From assembly GCF_015207255.1 (NCBI RefSeq), contig NZ_JADEXG010000012.1, positions 1-64,000 on the forward strand: 64,000 nt of DNA, given 5' to 3'. The stretch is from Vasconcelosia minhoensis LEGE 07310. Its GTDB lineage: Bacteria > Cyanobacteriota > Cyanobacteriia > Phormidesmidales > Phormidesmidaceae. Both the position numbers and the translations under genes were made by a program. The notes under the pieces were generated by a model that ran no database searches, was not told where the DNA came from, and saw only the letters and a list, made by a program, of their open reading frames with translations. Below are positions 25,050-34,696 of the stretch, piece by piece. Each line of letters begins with the position of its first letter. Position 1 is the first letter of the stretch.

Positions 25050-26504
25050 CTAAATCAATCGAGACACTAGGCGGAAAATCAGGCGAAATAGAACCGCGAT
25101 CGCGACCGTACTCAGCCCTGCCAGGATGGCAAGCATTAGCACAGTCTGCATCGGCTGCCCGCCGCTGACCGGCAAAATCACCTGCTGCAGTCGCGGTAAC
25201 AGCAGCACAGCCGCACCGGAAATACCCGCAATTACTAATAAGTCTAACCGTTCGATAATCCGTCGCAGTTGCAGAATGATCAAAATGATCATGAGCCCTA
25301 GCCAGGTCCCGCTGCCTAGCAGAGTCGTACCCAGCAAGCTAAAAATTGCGATCGCCAATAGCCCACCTTCAACGCCGGTAAACGCCGCCGCCCCCAAGAA
25401 GGCCGGTAACGAGCTGAGACGGCTAGTGGGCAGCAGGGTGGCTGATGGCGCTGGCGGGGCAGTCGGTGAGGGGGAAGCCAGCGGCGACGGTGCAGCCGCG
25501 GCGGGCGACGGTGAAATCTGGGCTGGGAACGACGGATTGGGGACGGACATCTTACCGGCCTCGCGCGTTAGGGCAGCCAGCGCCTCATCGGCAGACTGAT
25601 AGCGACTATTTGGCGTGGCCTGGAGCATCCGATTGAGCACTGCCGCCAGACCCGGGCTCACCTGGTGCTGCTCCTGCCAGCGCCAGGTATGGGTGTAGCT
25701 ATCAAATAGCTCAGCCGTCGGCTGGTTCGTCAGCAGTACGACGCAGGTCACCGCCAGCGCGTAGAGGTCGGTCGAGGGAAATACCTGACCGCCAGACATC
25801 TGCTCCGGGGGGGCATAGCCGGTCGTATAGATACCGGTTGACTGACCCGACCCCGGTCCGACCGTGACCTGCTTCACCGCGCCAAAGTCGAGCAGATATA
25901 GCTCGTTATTGCGGCCTTTCATAATATTCGAAGGCTTGATATCGCGGTGGATTGTGCCATGCTGATGGACAAACGCCAGTACCTGCAGCATAGAGACCAG
26001 CACGGCCCTAACCGCCTTTTCGGACAGTGGCCCGCGGCGGTGGAGAATTTTGCCAAAATCCTCACCGTCGATAAATTCTTGGACTAAATAAAAATACTCT
26101 TCGCATTGGTCAGACCGCAAACTCGGCACTACCAGCGGAAAGAAAGCATAGAGATTGGGAATCTGCGGATGCTGATTCCCCAGCTGCTCTAGCACCTCAG
26201 CTTCGCGCTCGAACAGCATCTGGGCCATCTGCAGCTGCTTCGGCCCCAGGCTGGACGAGGGCTGAAATAGCTTTACAACACAGTGGCGCAGGGTTGGCGT
26301 GTAGCGATCGCGAGCTAGAAAAGCCGAGCCAAAGCCGCCCTGCCCCAGCAGCCGCTCCGACAGATAGCGACCGCTGAGAAACAGCTCCATGCCACAGCTC
26401 GTACAGTACTTTTGCTGCGCCTTTTTGAGAGCTGAGTGGTTATCAAGGTCGTCAAACTGATTGACCGGTCGAGGACAGCTCGGACGAGTGCAGTAAAGTT
26501 GCAT
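25050..26504 (-). CDS. Serine/threonine protein kinase with an N-terminal cysteine motif and membrane tail
   Basis: A 484-residue Hanks-type kinase. Residues 1-40 hold two cysteine pairs (CTRPSC and CTSC) that look like a zinc ribbon or a redox switch. The catalytic domain (about 47-310) shows the glycine loop LLGQGGFGSAF, a lysine in VVKLF, HRDIKPSNIM, LLDFGAVKQ and YAPPEQ. A Pro/Ala/Ser-rich linker leads to four C-terminal membrane helices (about 365-484). The arrangement resembles cyanobacterial SpkB-type kinases. It lies between rbcR and the ligand-binding gene with gaps of 27 and 9 bp, so the three are probably co-transcribed. Confidence 0.93.
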   Translation of the reverse strand: MQLYCTRPSCPRPVNQFDDLDNHSALKKAQQKYCTSCGMELFLSGRYLSERLLGQGGFGSAFLARDRYTPTLRHCVVKLFQPSSSLGPKQLQMAQMLFEREAEVLEQLGNQHPQIPNLYAFFPLVVPSLRSDQCEEYFYLVQEFIDGEDFGKILHRRGPLSEKAVRAVLVSMLQVLAFVHQHGTIHRDIKPSNIMKGRNNELYLLDFGAVKQVTVGPGSGQSTGIYTTGYAPPEQMSGGQVFPSTDLYALAVTCVVLLTNQPTAELFDSYTHTWRWQEQHQVSPGLAAVLNRMLQATPNSRYQSADEALAALTREAGKMSVPNPSFPAQISPSPAAAAPSPLASPSPTAPPAPSATLLPTSRLSSLPAFLGAAAFTGVEGGLLAIAIFSLLGTTLLGSGTWLGLMIILIILQLRRIIERLDLLVIAGISGAAVLLLPRLQQVILPVSGGQPMQTVLMLAILAGLSTVAIAVLFRLIFRLVSRLI

Positions 26505-26531
26505 AGGCCTTTACACGGCTGGCGTTAAGGC

Positions 26532-27560
26532 TCAACGGCTCACTTCGGCGGAGGAAGAATCGGCTGTCACCGTCTTAGCTTTAGCCGTCACCCGAGCCGC
26601 GCCGTTGTCCCGCTTAGCCTCTTTACTAAATTCTATTTGCTGGTTGGTGAACTGGGGCAGAATTTCTCGGGTAAAAGCTTCTGCCGCCTTCGACCGATAG
26701 CGATTGGGATTAAAGATCACCGATAGCGTTCGCTTCACCACTACGGCCTCGATTCGAGCCCGATGAATAGCCCCCATCTGCAGCTCCTTTTCGATTGCAG
26801 AAACAGACACAAAGGCCACGCCCAAGCCCGACTGCACCGCATTTTTAATCGCCTCGATTGAGTTCAGCTCCATTTCAATCTGCAGCCGCCGGGTTTCGAT
26901 GCCGCAGCGGGTCAGCACCTGGTCAATCACCTTGCGAATCGTGGACTGCGAATCGAGGGTAATGAACTTAAGCTTGTAGAGATCGCTCCTGGGAATCACA
27001 TCGCCACTAGCTAGAGGATGAAACACCGGCATGATCAGCGCTAGCTCGTCTTCGGCATAGGGAATCACCTCCAGCGAATCCTGCAGCTCGGGCGGTACCT
27101 CGCCGCCGATAATTGCCAGGTCGATCTGGCCGTTGGCGACACTCCAGGAAGTGCGGCGGGTGGAATGGACATGGAGCTGCACCGCCACGTCTGGATAGCG
27201 CTGCCGAAACAGCCCAATCATCCGCGGCAGCAGATAGGTGCCAGTGGTCTGGCTGGCCCCGACGATCAGCGTCCCGCCCTGGAGGTTTTGCAGGTCTTCG
27301 ATGGCCCGACAGGTTTCCTGACAGAGGCTTAGGATGAGGTCGCCGTACTCCAGCAGCAGGTGTCCCGCCTCGGTCAGCTGCGCCCGGCGACCGCCGCGAT
27401 CGAACAGCGGCACGTCGAGCTGACGCTCCAGGTTCTGCACTTGTAGACTGACCGCGGGCTGGGAGACGTATAGGCTGTCCGCAGCCCGCTTAAAGCTGCC
27501 CTCGGCGGCAATAGCCTTGAGAATGCGGAGCTGGTCGAGGGTGAAAGGGAGGTCAGACAT
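26532..27560 (-). CDS. rbcR: LysR-type regulator RbcR
   Basis: A 342-residue LysR regulator. The N-terminal helix-turn-helix ([20 protein letters not shown], then [17 protein letters not shown]) and the effector domain ([60 protein letters not shown]) agree closely with cyanobacterial RbcR/Ycf30. RbcR activates the RuBisCO operon and other carbon-fixation genes in response to Calvin-cycle metabolites. The C-terminus after residue 310 is a variable Lys/Ala-rich tail. No rbcLS genes are in the window. It heads the rbcR/kinase/ligand-binding run. Confidence 0.93.
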   Translation of the reverse strand: MSDLPFTLDQLRILKAIAAEGSFKRAADSLYVSQPAVSLQVQNLERQLDVPLFDRGGRRAQLTEAGHLLLEYGDLILSLCQETCRAIEDLQNLQGGTLIVGASQTTGTYLLPRMIGLFRQRYPDVAVQLHVHSTRRTSWSVANGQIDLAIIGGEVPPELQDSLEVIPYAEDELALIMPVFHPLASGDVIPRSDLYKLKFITLDSQSTIRKVIDQVLTRCGIETRRLQIEMELNSIEAIKNAVQSGLGVAFVSVSAIEKELQMGAIHRARIEAVVVKRTLSVIFNPNRYRSKAAEAFTREILPQFTNQQIEFSKEAKRDNGAARVTAKAKTVTADSSSAEVSR

Positions 27561-27948
27561 TGGGACTAAACCTGCATAGGTAAGAATTTAGGATGGTGGA
27601 ATCATCCTGAAAGCGGGGCCGGGGTCAGCCCAACTGATTCGCCAACTGATTCGAACGAGAACCTGGTGCACAAGCGCGGGGAGCACAAGCTAGCCGGGAC
27701 TTGTCAACAAACTAGAAGCAAAAACGACAATTGTGTATAGATTAATAACGCCAGCGCGGATCGAAGACTTTTTGAATTTACCAGGAATTGAGGGTGTTGC
27801 CCTAATTGATGGTAGCAGCCTGGCTTTTTTCACCGGCCAGTTCGTCGGAGAATAGCGCCATCCTGCGGGTTATCCCGGATGTTCGGGATTCTCAAGTTTC
27901 TGTTAAGGTAAATCAAATCTAGCAACCTACTCAGTTTTTCCACCGTCT
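27561..27948. other. Intergenic region between rbcR and hrcA
   Basis: These 388 bp separate divergent rbcR and hrcA and carry their promoters. A 40-codon gene remnant sits at 27733-27855. I looked for the CIRCE element (TTAGCACTC-N9-GAGTGCTAA) before hrcA and did not find it; a weak repeat ATCCCG-N6-CGGGAT lies at 27872-27889. Confidence 0.6.
27733..27855 (+). pseudogene. Truncated remnant of a cyanobacterial roadblock-like protein
   Basis: A frame from GTG 27733 to TAG 27855 encodes 40 residues: RIEDFLNLPGIEGVALIDG is the beginning of a conserved cyanobacterial family (about 130 residues as I recall), but the frame then departs (SSLAFFTGQFVGE) and stops. The 3' two-thirds are missing. It is probably a deleted copy. 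The match is from memory, so confidence is moderate. Confidence 0.4.
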
Positions 27949-29043
27949 ATGGAAAAGCCGGTTCAGCTCAATGCTCGACAGCAGCGCGTCCTCTGGGCGA
28001 CGGTGCGCCACTATGTGATGACGGCTGAGCCCGTCGGGTCTAAGTCGCTAGCGACCGGCTATGATTTGCAGGTCAGCTCCGCCACTATCCGCAACGCGAT
28101 GGGGGTGCTGGAGCGTTCTGGACTGCTCTACCAGCCCCATACCTCAGCCGGGCGAATTCCCTCAGATTCGGGCTACCGCTTTTATGTCGATGACCTGCTA
28201 GAGCCGTCGCCTTCCCTGACTCGCCAGGTCGAAGCTGCCCTGACCGAGCGCTTGGACTGGGAGGGCTGGAGCGTAGAAGCTCTGCTGCAAGAGACAGCCC
28301 AGGTGCTGGCTCGGCTCAGCGGCTATATCGCGCTGGTAACGCTACCCCAGACCCATGCGGTTTGCCTCCAACACCTCCAGCTGGTGCGAGTTGAAGGCGA
28401 TCAGATTTTGCTGGTGGTGATGCTGGACGCTTACAGCACCCGCTCCATCCTAGTGCAGTTTCCCAAGGCGACCAGCCAGGCTGGGAAAGAGCAGCTCGAT
28501 CGGGAGTTGCAGATTCTCTCTAATTTCCTCAATCATCGGCTTCGGGGTAAACCGCTGTCGGCCATTGTCGATCTGGAATGGGCTGAGCTAGACCGGGCCT
28601 TTCAGCACTATGCCGAAACGCTACAAGGGGCGATCTCGGGACTTGCCCAGCGCACTCGGAGTACGCCTGCTAGCCAGATTGTCTTCAGCGGTCTGGCCGA
28701 AGTCCTACGCCAGCCTGAGTTTGCCTCTGATCAGCTGCACGACCTGATCTATCTGCTGGAGGACGGTCGCGACCAGCTCTGGCCGCTGATTGCTGCCGCT
28801 GGCGAACCCGCCGCCGAGCCGCTGCGAATTTGGATTGGGGCTGAAAATCCGCTGGAACCGATGCAGACCTGCGCCCTCGTGTCGGCGGTTTACAGCAAAG
28901 ACCGCAAACCGCTGGGCAGCGTCGGCCTGCTGGGGCCAACCCGCATGCTCTACGAAAACGCGATCACGGCCGTCGAGTCCGCCGCCGCCTACCTGACTCG
29001 CGCGGTGACCCAGGGCTTTCGTGGACTAAACAGCGGCACCTAA
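27949..29043 (+). CDS. hrcA: Heat-inducible transcription repressor HrcA
   Basis: A 364-residue HrcA. The winged-helix N-terminus reads LNARQQRVLWATVRHYV, VGSKSLATGY and VSSATIRNAMGVLERSGL, followed by HTSAGRIPSDSGYRFYVD, a family hallmark. The C-terminal GAF-like domain ends with GSVGLLGPTRMLYENAITAV. HrcA binds CIRCE operators before groESL and dnaK operons and is re-activated by GroEL. No CIRCE is visible in this window, including before the Hsp70 cassette, so its targets lie elsewhere. Confidence 0.95.
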   Translation: MEKPVQLNARQQRVLWATVRHYVMTAEPVGSKSLATGYDLQVSSATIRNAMGVLERSGLLYQPHTSAGRIPSDSGYRFYVDDLLEPSPSLTRQVEAALTERLDWEGWSVEALLQETAQVLARLSGYIALVTLPQTHAVCLQHLQLVRVEGDQILLVVMLDAYSTRSILVQFPKATSQAGKEQLDRELQILSNFLNHRLRGKPLSAIVDLEWAELDRAFQHYAETLQGAISGLAQRTRSTPASQIVFSGLAEVLRQPEFASDQLHDLIYLLEDGRDQLWPLIAAAGEPAAEPLRIWIGAENPLEPMQTCALVSAVYSKDRKPLGSVGLLGPTRMLYENAITAVESAAAYLTRAVTQGFRGLNSGT

Positions 29044-29063
29044 TGGCTAAAATTCAATAGGCT

Positions 29064-29648
29064 TCATTGGCGGGCCAGCAGCCGGGCTGCCAGCGCTCCG
29101 CCAATGAAGCCAAACAGATGCCCTTCCCAGGAGATGCCTGGCTGCCCTGGCAGTACGCCCCAGACAATGCCGCCGTAGAGGCTGATCACCAGAATGGAAA
29201 ACGCGATCGCCACTAGGCTGCGCTCAAAGTAGCCCCGCATCAGCAAAAAGCCGAAATAGCCAAAGAGGATGCCGCTCGCGCCAATATGGGACGTGTTAGC
29301 CGCCCCAATCAGCCAGGTCCCCAGGCCGCCAACCAGCGCAGACAGGACAGTTACCACCAGCCAGTCGCCAGTCTCGCGCAGCATCACCAACCAGCCTAAA
29401 ACCAGCAGCGGCAGCGTATTGGCTGTCAGATGCTCAAAATTGCCGTGTAGAAACGGGGCAAATAGGATGCCCCAAAGCCCAGCCAGCTGACGTGGGCGAA
29501 TGCCGTAGCGATCGAGCCGACCGCCAAAGATAACCCAGTCGATAATCTCGACGAGCCACAGCAGGGCCACAAAGCCGAACAGGGCCGTCGCCTGGGTTTT
29601 GGCCTCGCTTAGCAGGGACGGTTTGGCGTCTGCCTCTCGCATTCCCAA
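29064..29648 (-). CDS. Rhomboid-family intramembrane serine protease
   Basis: A 194-residue protein with six membrane helices. The catalytic serine is in SHIGASGILFGYFGF (GASG) and the paired histidine in GHLFGFIGGALAA, the usual rhomboid dyad. LAPFLHGNFEHLTANTLPLL matches the helix-2 HxxxN region of the oxyanion site. Rhomboids cleave transmembrane substrates; none is known here. It follows hemH by 11 bp on the same strand and is probably co-transcribed. ATG 29648 or 29642 could be the start. Confidence 0.92.
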   Translation of the reverse strand: MGMREADAKPSLLSEAKTQATALFGFVALLWLVEIIDWVIFGGRLDRYGIRPRQLAGLWGILFAPFLHGNFEHLTANTLPLLVLGWLVMLRETGDWLVVTVLSALVGGLGTWLIGAANTSHIGASGILFGYFGFLLMRGYFERSLVAIAFSILVISLYGGIVWGVLPGQPGISWEGHLFGFIGGALAARLLARQ

Positions 29649-29659
29649 ATGCGACCTCC

Positions 29660-30823
29660 TTAAAGTAGTCCGACCAGATGCAGCGGGCCATGGCCGCTGA
29701 CGATTTCCAACAGTAATGCTAAGAATCCCAGCATTGCTAGGCGACCATTCCAGACTTCAGCAACCGGCGTCATCCCCCAGGCCGACTTGTCCTGGGGGTA
29801 GATTTTGACCGGCTTGTCCGGCTGCACCACGTCTGAGAAATGCTGGGGCGGCGATGCTAGGGACTCCCTCACCATAGCGGCCAGGTCGTCGATGAACCCC
29901 GCATGGGTGTTCATCGCTGGTACTCGCTGAAACCGCTCAATCCCAGCGGCCTCGGCTAGCTCACGATACTCGATGTCAATTTCTTGCAGCGTCTCGATAT
30001 GCTCAGAGACAAAGCTAATCGGAACCACCACCAGGTCTTTCACACCCTGCTCGGCCAGTGCCTCAATGGCATCTTCGGTATAGGGCTGGAGCCATTCGAT
30101 TGGGCCAACTCGGCTCTGGTAGGCCAGGGTATGGGCATTGGGCCGGTTCAGCGCCTGCATAATCAGGTCGGTGCAGTGCTCGATTTCGCGCTGGTAGGGA
30201 TCGCCCGCTTCGGTGACGTAGCTGACGGGGACGCCATGGGCGCTGAAGAAGATATGGGCCTGGTCAGGATTGGGCAGCTGGTCTAGGGACTGAGCAATCA
30301 GGTCGGCCATCGCCCGGACATAGCCGGTGCGGCTATACCAGGAAGGAATTACCGTGTAGTCAATCTGACTAAGGGCGGGGTCATCCTGCCAGAGCTGCTC
30401 GAGAAGGCGAAAGCTGGAGCCGCTAGTGCTGATTGAAAACTGCGGATAGAGGGGCAGCACCACCAGCTGCTCAATGCGATCGCGCTTGATATGGGCCACC
30501 GCTTCTTCAGTAAAGGGATGCCAGTAGCGCATGCCGATGTAAACTTTAGCGTCCTGCCCCTGCTGCGCCAGGCTTTGTTCCAGCGCATCAGCCTGCTGCT
30601 CGGTGATCTGGCGCAGGGGCGAGCCGCCGCCGATCTGCTGGTAGTTGGCCCGGGACTGCTTGGCTCGACGGGTCGAAATCAGCCAGGCCAGAGGCTGCTG
30701 GAGCGCTGCAAAGGGCAGGCGGATAATTTCTGGATCGGAAAACAGATTGAAGAGAAACGGGCGTACATCTTCCGGCTTCTCTGGCCCACCCAAATTCAGC
30801 AGTAAAACCCCTACACGGCCCAT
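29660..30823 (-). CDS. hemH: Ferrochelatase with C-terminal light-harvesting-like helix
   Basis: A 387-residue ferrochelatase, inserting Fe2+ into protoporphyrin IX to make haem. The catalytic part (1 to about 320) shows [42 protein letters not shown] (active-site histidine) and [18 protein letters not shown] linker leads to a single chlorophyll-binding-type helix, [20 protein letters not shown], as in cyanobacterial and plant enzymes, where it regulates activity and membrane organisation. Length matches cyanobacterial HemH. Confidence 0.97.
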   Translation of the reverse strand: MGRVGVLLLNLGGPEKPEDVRPFLFNLFSDPEIIRLPFAALQQPLAWLISTRRAKQSRANYQQIGGGSPLRQITEQQADALEQSLAQQGQDAKVYIGMRYWHPFTEEAVAHIKRDRIEQLVVLPLYPQFSISTSGSSFRLLEQLWQDDPALSQIDYTVIPSWYSRTGYVRAMADLIAQSLDQLPNPDQAHIFFSAHGVPVSYVTEAGDPYQREIEHCTDLIMQALNRPNAHTLAYQSRVGPIEWLQPYTEDAIEALAEQGVKDLVVVPISFVSEHIETLQEIDIEYRELAEAAGIERFQRVPAMNTHAGFIDDLAAMVRESLASPPQHFSDVVQPDKPVKIYPQDKSAWGMTPVAEVWNGRLAMLGFLALLLEIVSGHGPLHLVGLL

Positions 30824-31010
30824 GGCAAATCGCGTATCCTTGTGCGCAGTTTTAATCTTCTTTGCTTAGCTTAACAACTAACCCCTAACCTTGAAAGATT
30901 GCATTTTGTAGAATCGCCCGGGTTGAGCCAGGCCGCCCCGCCACAAACCCAATCGATCGGCGAACAAAGGCGAATAAAATAAATAGGCTGCTGCCACCGA
31001 CCTAACCTCT

Positions 31011-32159
31011 ATGACCGCATCCCATCCGCTCGATCTGGCCCTTGCCCAGGTGAACCAGCGGCTGAAGGCCGCCCGCCTGGGTCTGAAAATCGACCGGCGC
31101 GGCGATAGGCTCAGCCTGCGGGGTACGCTACCGCCTCGGCCGGGCAGCCCTAAGCTGCGATCGCACCAGCAGCGCATTCCTCTAGGCTTGCCTGCGACTA
31201 AAGCGGGCCTGAAGCAGATCGAGCAGGAGGCCAAGCTGATTGCCGCCCGGCTGATTCAAAACAGCTTTGACTGGCGCGACTACCTCGGTCCGGTGGCTGT
31301 CCTGCACCGGGCTGGGGCGAATTTGGAGGAGCAGATCGCCGCTTTTCAGCAGCAGTTTTTTGCCGAACGGCCGCTGGGTAACGCTTCTGCCCGCACCACC
31401 TGGGAAAAAGCCTATGCCCCCTATTTACGGAAGCTTGCCGCGATCGCGGCTCAGCACCGCGCCTATAGCCTGCCGGAGGCGATCTACGCCACCCTTCAGA
31501 GCACCCGGGCGAACAGCCGCAGCCGCCAGGTCTGCTGCACCGCCCTGAATGCGTTTGCGGAGTTTCTCAACCTGGCGCTGCCGACCGAGCTGAAGGCGTA
31601 TTGGGGCCGCTATGGCAGCAGCCAAACCCAGGCGCGATCGCTGCCCACAGACGAGCAGATCTTAGCCACCTATGCCGAAATTCCCAACCCAGCCTGGCAG
31701 TTTGTCTACGGCATGATGGCCACCTACGGGCTGCGCAACCACGAGGTTTTTTTCTGCGACTATCGGGCGTTGAAGAGCGGCGATTCTGAGGCCATCATCG
31801 AAGTTCAGGAAACGACTAAAACCGGACTGCACGATGTTTGGCCCTTTTACCCCGAGTGGGTGGAGCGGTTCAACCTGCGCCAGGTCAACCTACCGCCGGT
31901 CAGCACCGACCTCAGCCGCACTACCCTCCAGCGGGTCGGACAGCAGGTCTCTACCCAGTTTCGCCGCTATCAGATTCCCTTCTCGCCCTACGACCTGCGC
32001 CACGCCTGGGCCATCCGCACCATCCATATGGGTCTGCCCGACACCGTCGCCGCCAAGATGATGGGCCACTCCGTCCAAATTCACAACCGTACCTACCACC
32101 GCTGGATCAGCCGCCGCGACCAGCAGGCTGCGGTTACAACAGCTTTGAGTAGGTCATAA
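31011..32159 (+). CDS. Tyrosine recombinase/integrase-like protein
   Basis: A 382-residue protein with the tyrosine recombinase set: arginine in ATYGLRNHEVFF, lysine in TTKTGLHD, HAWAIR (the H-x-x-R box, preceded by PYDLR), GHS and the nucleophile tyrosine in HNRTYHRWI. The N-terminal half is a basic, arm-binding-like domain (RRGDRLSLRGTLPPRPGS). No attachment-site duplication or cargo is evident around it, and it sits between housekeeping genes, so it may be a conserved chromosomal recombinase rather than part of an active island. Confidence 0.85.
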   Translation: MTASHPLDLALAQVNQRLKAARLGLKIDRRGDRLSLRGTLPPRPGSPKLRSHQQRIPLGLPATKAGLKQIEQEAKLIAARLIQNSFDWRDYLGPVAVLHRAGANLEEQIAAFQQQFFAERPLGNASARTTWEKAYAPYLRKLAAIAAQHRAYSLPEAIYATLQSTRANSRSRQVCCTALNAFAEFLNLALPTELKAYWGRYGSSQTQARSLPTDEQILATYAEIPNPAWQFVYGMMATYGLRNHEVFFCDYRALKSGDSEAIIEVQETTKTGLHDVWPFYPEWVERFNLRQVNLPPVSTDLSRTTLQRVGQQVSTQFRRYQIPFSPYDLRHAWAIRTIHMGLPDTVAAKMMGHSVQIHNRTYHRWISRRDQQAAVTTALSRS

Positions 32160-32162
32160 AAC

Positions 32163-32440
32163 TCAGCGGCCCCATATATCCGAGACGTTTAGCTCAAAGC
32201 CCGGCATGGCTTCGCCTAAATTCACCTGGTTAGGATTGCTCAAAACTTCAGCTCCTCTATCCGGTCGGTAGATTTCAACCGTCTTTTGCTGCAGATCGAT
32301 CATCACCCCGAGCTGGTCCCCGTTGCGAATAACTGCTCACGACTGACCACGGGCTTCAAACCCATCGGCCAAGCGACAGTAACTGTTTTTTGTTCTCCCG
32401 ATGCAGAACTTTGCCGATCTATCTTTTGAGCAGAGGTCAC
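32163..32440 (-). pseudogene. Uma2 (DUF820) gene with large internal deletion
   Basis: On the minus strand a GTG at 32440 opens a frame with an Uma2-like N-terminus (LKPVVSREQLFAT). At about 32330 the homology jumps, in another frame, to the C-terminal end: NGDQLGVMIDLQQKTVEIYR, PDRGAEVLSNP, LPGFELNV-like MPGFELNVSDIW, stopping at 32163. Roughly the central 100-120 codons, with the catalytic residues, are absent. The joined piece is therefore a dead gene. An intact relative lies at 14173. Confidence 0.6.
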
Positions 32441-32533
32441 GATGACGAAGTCGCCTTTTTACCGGTGGCTATCAGAATAGACAGCGCACTTTATCAGTCT
32501 AGCGACGATTTTCTGACTTCAGGTATCGGAGAG

Positions 32534-33298
<765 letters not shown>

Positions 33299-33372
33299 TT
33301 AATTGCGCAGCCCAATTACTGTAAACTTTCGAGGGGAAGCGGGGCAATTACGAATGTTAATACTGAGTGTCA

Positions 33373-33741
33373 TTACAAGGCTTCAATCTTGACAAGGCCA
33401 CCTGCAATGGTGTCTATCTTTAGTTTATATTTGTAAAGCATTGCCATTCCAATCAAAGGTTCGGCTTCTGAGCCAGCCACATCGACTTTACGGTACTGCC
33501 CGTCCCAGATGACATCAACCGAAAAAAGGTCAAACAGGACTTCACTGCCATCCCCTAACGTCCCAATGTCAGACGCTCTCCAAGGCAACGATAGGGTTGA
33601 AATGATGTCAGGCGGCAGGCTAAGAAATCCACTGAATCCGGTATCTATCACAGCATCAATCAGCTGTCTCTGTCCGTTGCTATTTCCGACAACGAGTGGA
33701 ACTATGGCTTCACAACGGGGATTTACAACGCCGTAAATCAC
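33373..33741 (-). CDS. Clan AA (retropepsin-like) aspartic protease
   Basis: A 122-residue protein with the aspartyl-protease core: AVIDTGFSGFLSLP (active-site Asp in DTG), then a long beta stretch, and the second conserved block PLIGMAMLYKYKL. At this length it must dimerise to form an active site. It starts at GTG 33741, one base inside the stop of the upstream gene (TAGTG), so the two are translationally coupled. Similar single-domain proteases are common in cyanobacteria, often paired with a small partner; substrate unknown. Confidence 0.82.
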   Translation of the reverse strand: MIYGVVNPRCEAIVPLVVGNSNGQRQLIDAVIDTGFSGFLSLPPDIISTLSLPWRASDIGTLGDGSEVLFDLFSVDVIWDGQYRKVDVAGSEAEPLIGMAMLYKYKLKIDTIAGGLVKIEAL

Positions 33742-34010
33742 TATTTTTTCAAACTCTTTGACCCAAAGTGGTAAACCGCCCGGTGCCCAATCCGAATAAC
33801 CCAGGGTTGAGCCTCGGGATAGCGCTCGAATAATCGGTCGGTTGCAGGGATTACGGTGTTATCGACTTCAAAAGCACCCGTCTCAATGTCAATGGCAACA
33901 ATTCTGCCCTCGTTGCCTGCTTCCACCTGCGCCCGGATGCCCGACTCGTAGAGGTCTTGTCCTCGTCTGTACATTTCCTCTTTGCTGTAACGGCGTTGGC
34001 GAACTGACAT
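33741..34010 (-). CDS. Small partner protein coupled to the aspartic protease
   Basis: An 89-residue basic protein (MSVRQRRYSKEEMYRRGQDL; GRIVAIDIETGAFEVD; ERYPEAQPWVIRIGHRAVYH). It overlaps the following protease gene by one base. Pairs of this kind recur in cyanobacterial genomes as I recall and have the size and overlap of toxin-antitoxin modules, but no toxin or antitoxin motif is recognisable. It might be the substrate, an inhibitor or a DNA-binding regulator of the pair. Confidence 0.7.
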   Translation of the reverse strand: MSVRQRRYSKEEMYRRGQDLYESGIRAQVEAGNEGRIVAIDIETGAFEVDNTVIPATDRLFERYPEAQPWVIRIGHRAVYHFGSKSLKK

Positions 34011-34295
34011 ATCAAATCTGCTGCTGCTTACCTTGCCATCATTGTAGCTAGTAGGATAATGAATCAGTCTAAAAATGGCACATTCCCAAGCTTCAAAACA
34101 TTAATCCATTGTCCGATGAAAGGCTTAAGCATCGTAATCCGTTTGGGATGTGGCACCGAAGTCACATTCTTAGAGCATATTTCAAATACCGTAGATGAAG
34201 TATTGTAAATCCCTAAATTAATCGGAAGCGAACCCCACATCTCTCAAGCGGGCTACTAGCATGGGAAGAAGGTTTTTACTTCGAATAGCACGCCC

Positions 34296-34616
34296 ATGGC
34301 AGTCAAACAGCAGTTCAATAGCTTCGATGAGATGGTCAGCGGTTCCGAGCAGCCGCTGCTGGTCGATTTTTATGCCGATTGGTGCGGCCCCTGCCAGATG
34401 ATGGCGAAAATCTTGGATCAGGTCAAGGCGCAGGTGAAAGGTGAGGTCAAAATTGTCAAGATCGACACCGAGCGCTATCCACAAATTGCTTCCCAGCATC
34501 AAATTCACGCTCTGCCGACGCTGGTTTTGTTTAACCAGGGACAGCCCATCGACCGGATTGAGGGTGTTCTGACCGCAGAGCAGCTGGTCAGCCGGATTCG
34601 CGAAAAAATCGGCTAG
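34296..34616 (+). CDS. Thioredoxin, probably y-type
   Basis: A 106-residue thioredoxin with active site WCGPCQMM, cis-proline in HALPTLVLF and the usual end GVLTAEQLV. The glutamine after the second cysteine is typical of y-type thioredoxins of cyanobacteria and plastids; m- and x-type have other residues. It reduces disulphides in target proteins such as peroxiredoxins, fed by ferredoxin- or NADPH-thioredoxin reductase. An 11-bp inverted repeat follows before folK. Sub-type assignment is from one residue pattern. Confidence 0.92.
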   Translation: MAVKQQFNSFDEMVSGSEQPLLVDFYADWCGPCQMMAKILDQVKAQVKGEVKIVKIDTERYPQIASQHQIHALPTLVLFNQGQPIDRIEGVLTAEQLVSRIREKIG

Positions 34617-34625
34617 GGCAACCGC

Positions 34626-34672
34626 AGCTAACTCAGATCGGCAGCCCAACGCAGCCTAATCCTGAGTTAGCT
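34626..34672. repeat. 11-bp inverted repeat between thioredoxin and folK
   Basis: AGCTAACTCAG (34626-34636) and CTGAGTTAGCT (34662-34672) are perfect complements with a 25-nt loop. No T-run follows. It could be a weak terminator, attenuator or processing site between the two genes. Confidence 0.55.
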
Positions 34673-34696
34673 TAGGAAGAGTGTTCTAGCTGAGTG

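Noticed and set aside
27800-27948. CIRCE element before hrcA
   Set aside because: No TTAGCACTC-N9-GAGTGCTAA pattern or near variant was found.
31011-32159. Integrative element around the tyrosine recombinase
   Set aside because: No tRNA, direct repeat or cargo genes flank it; neighbours are hemH and fabG.
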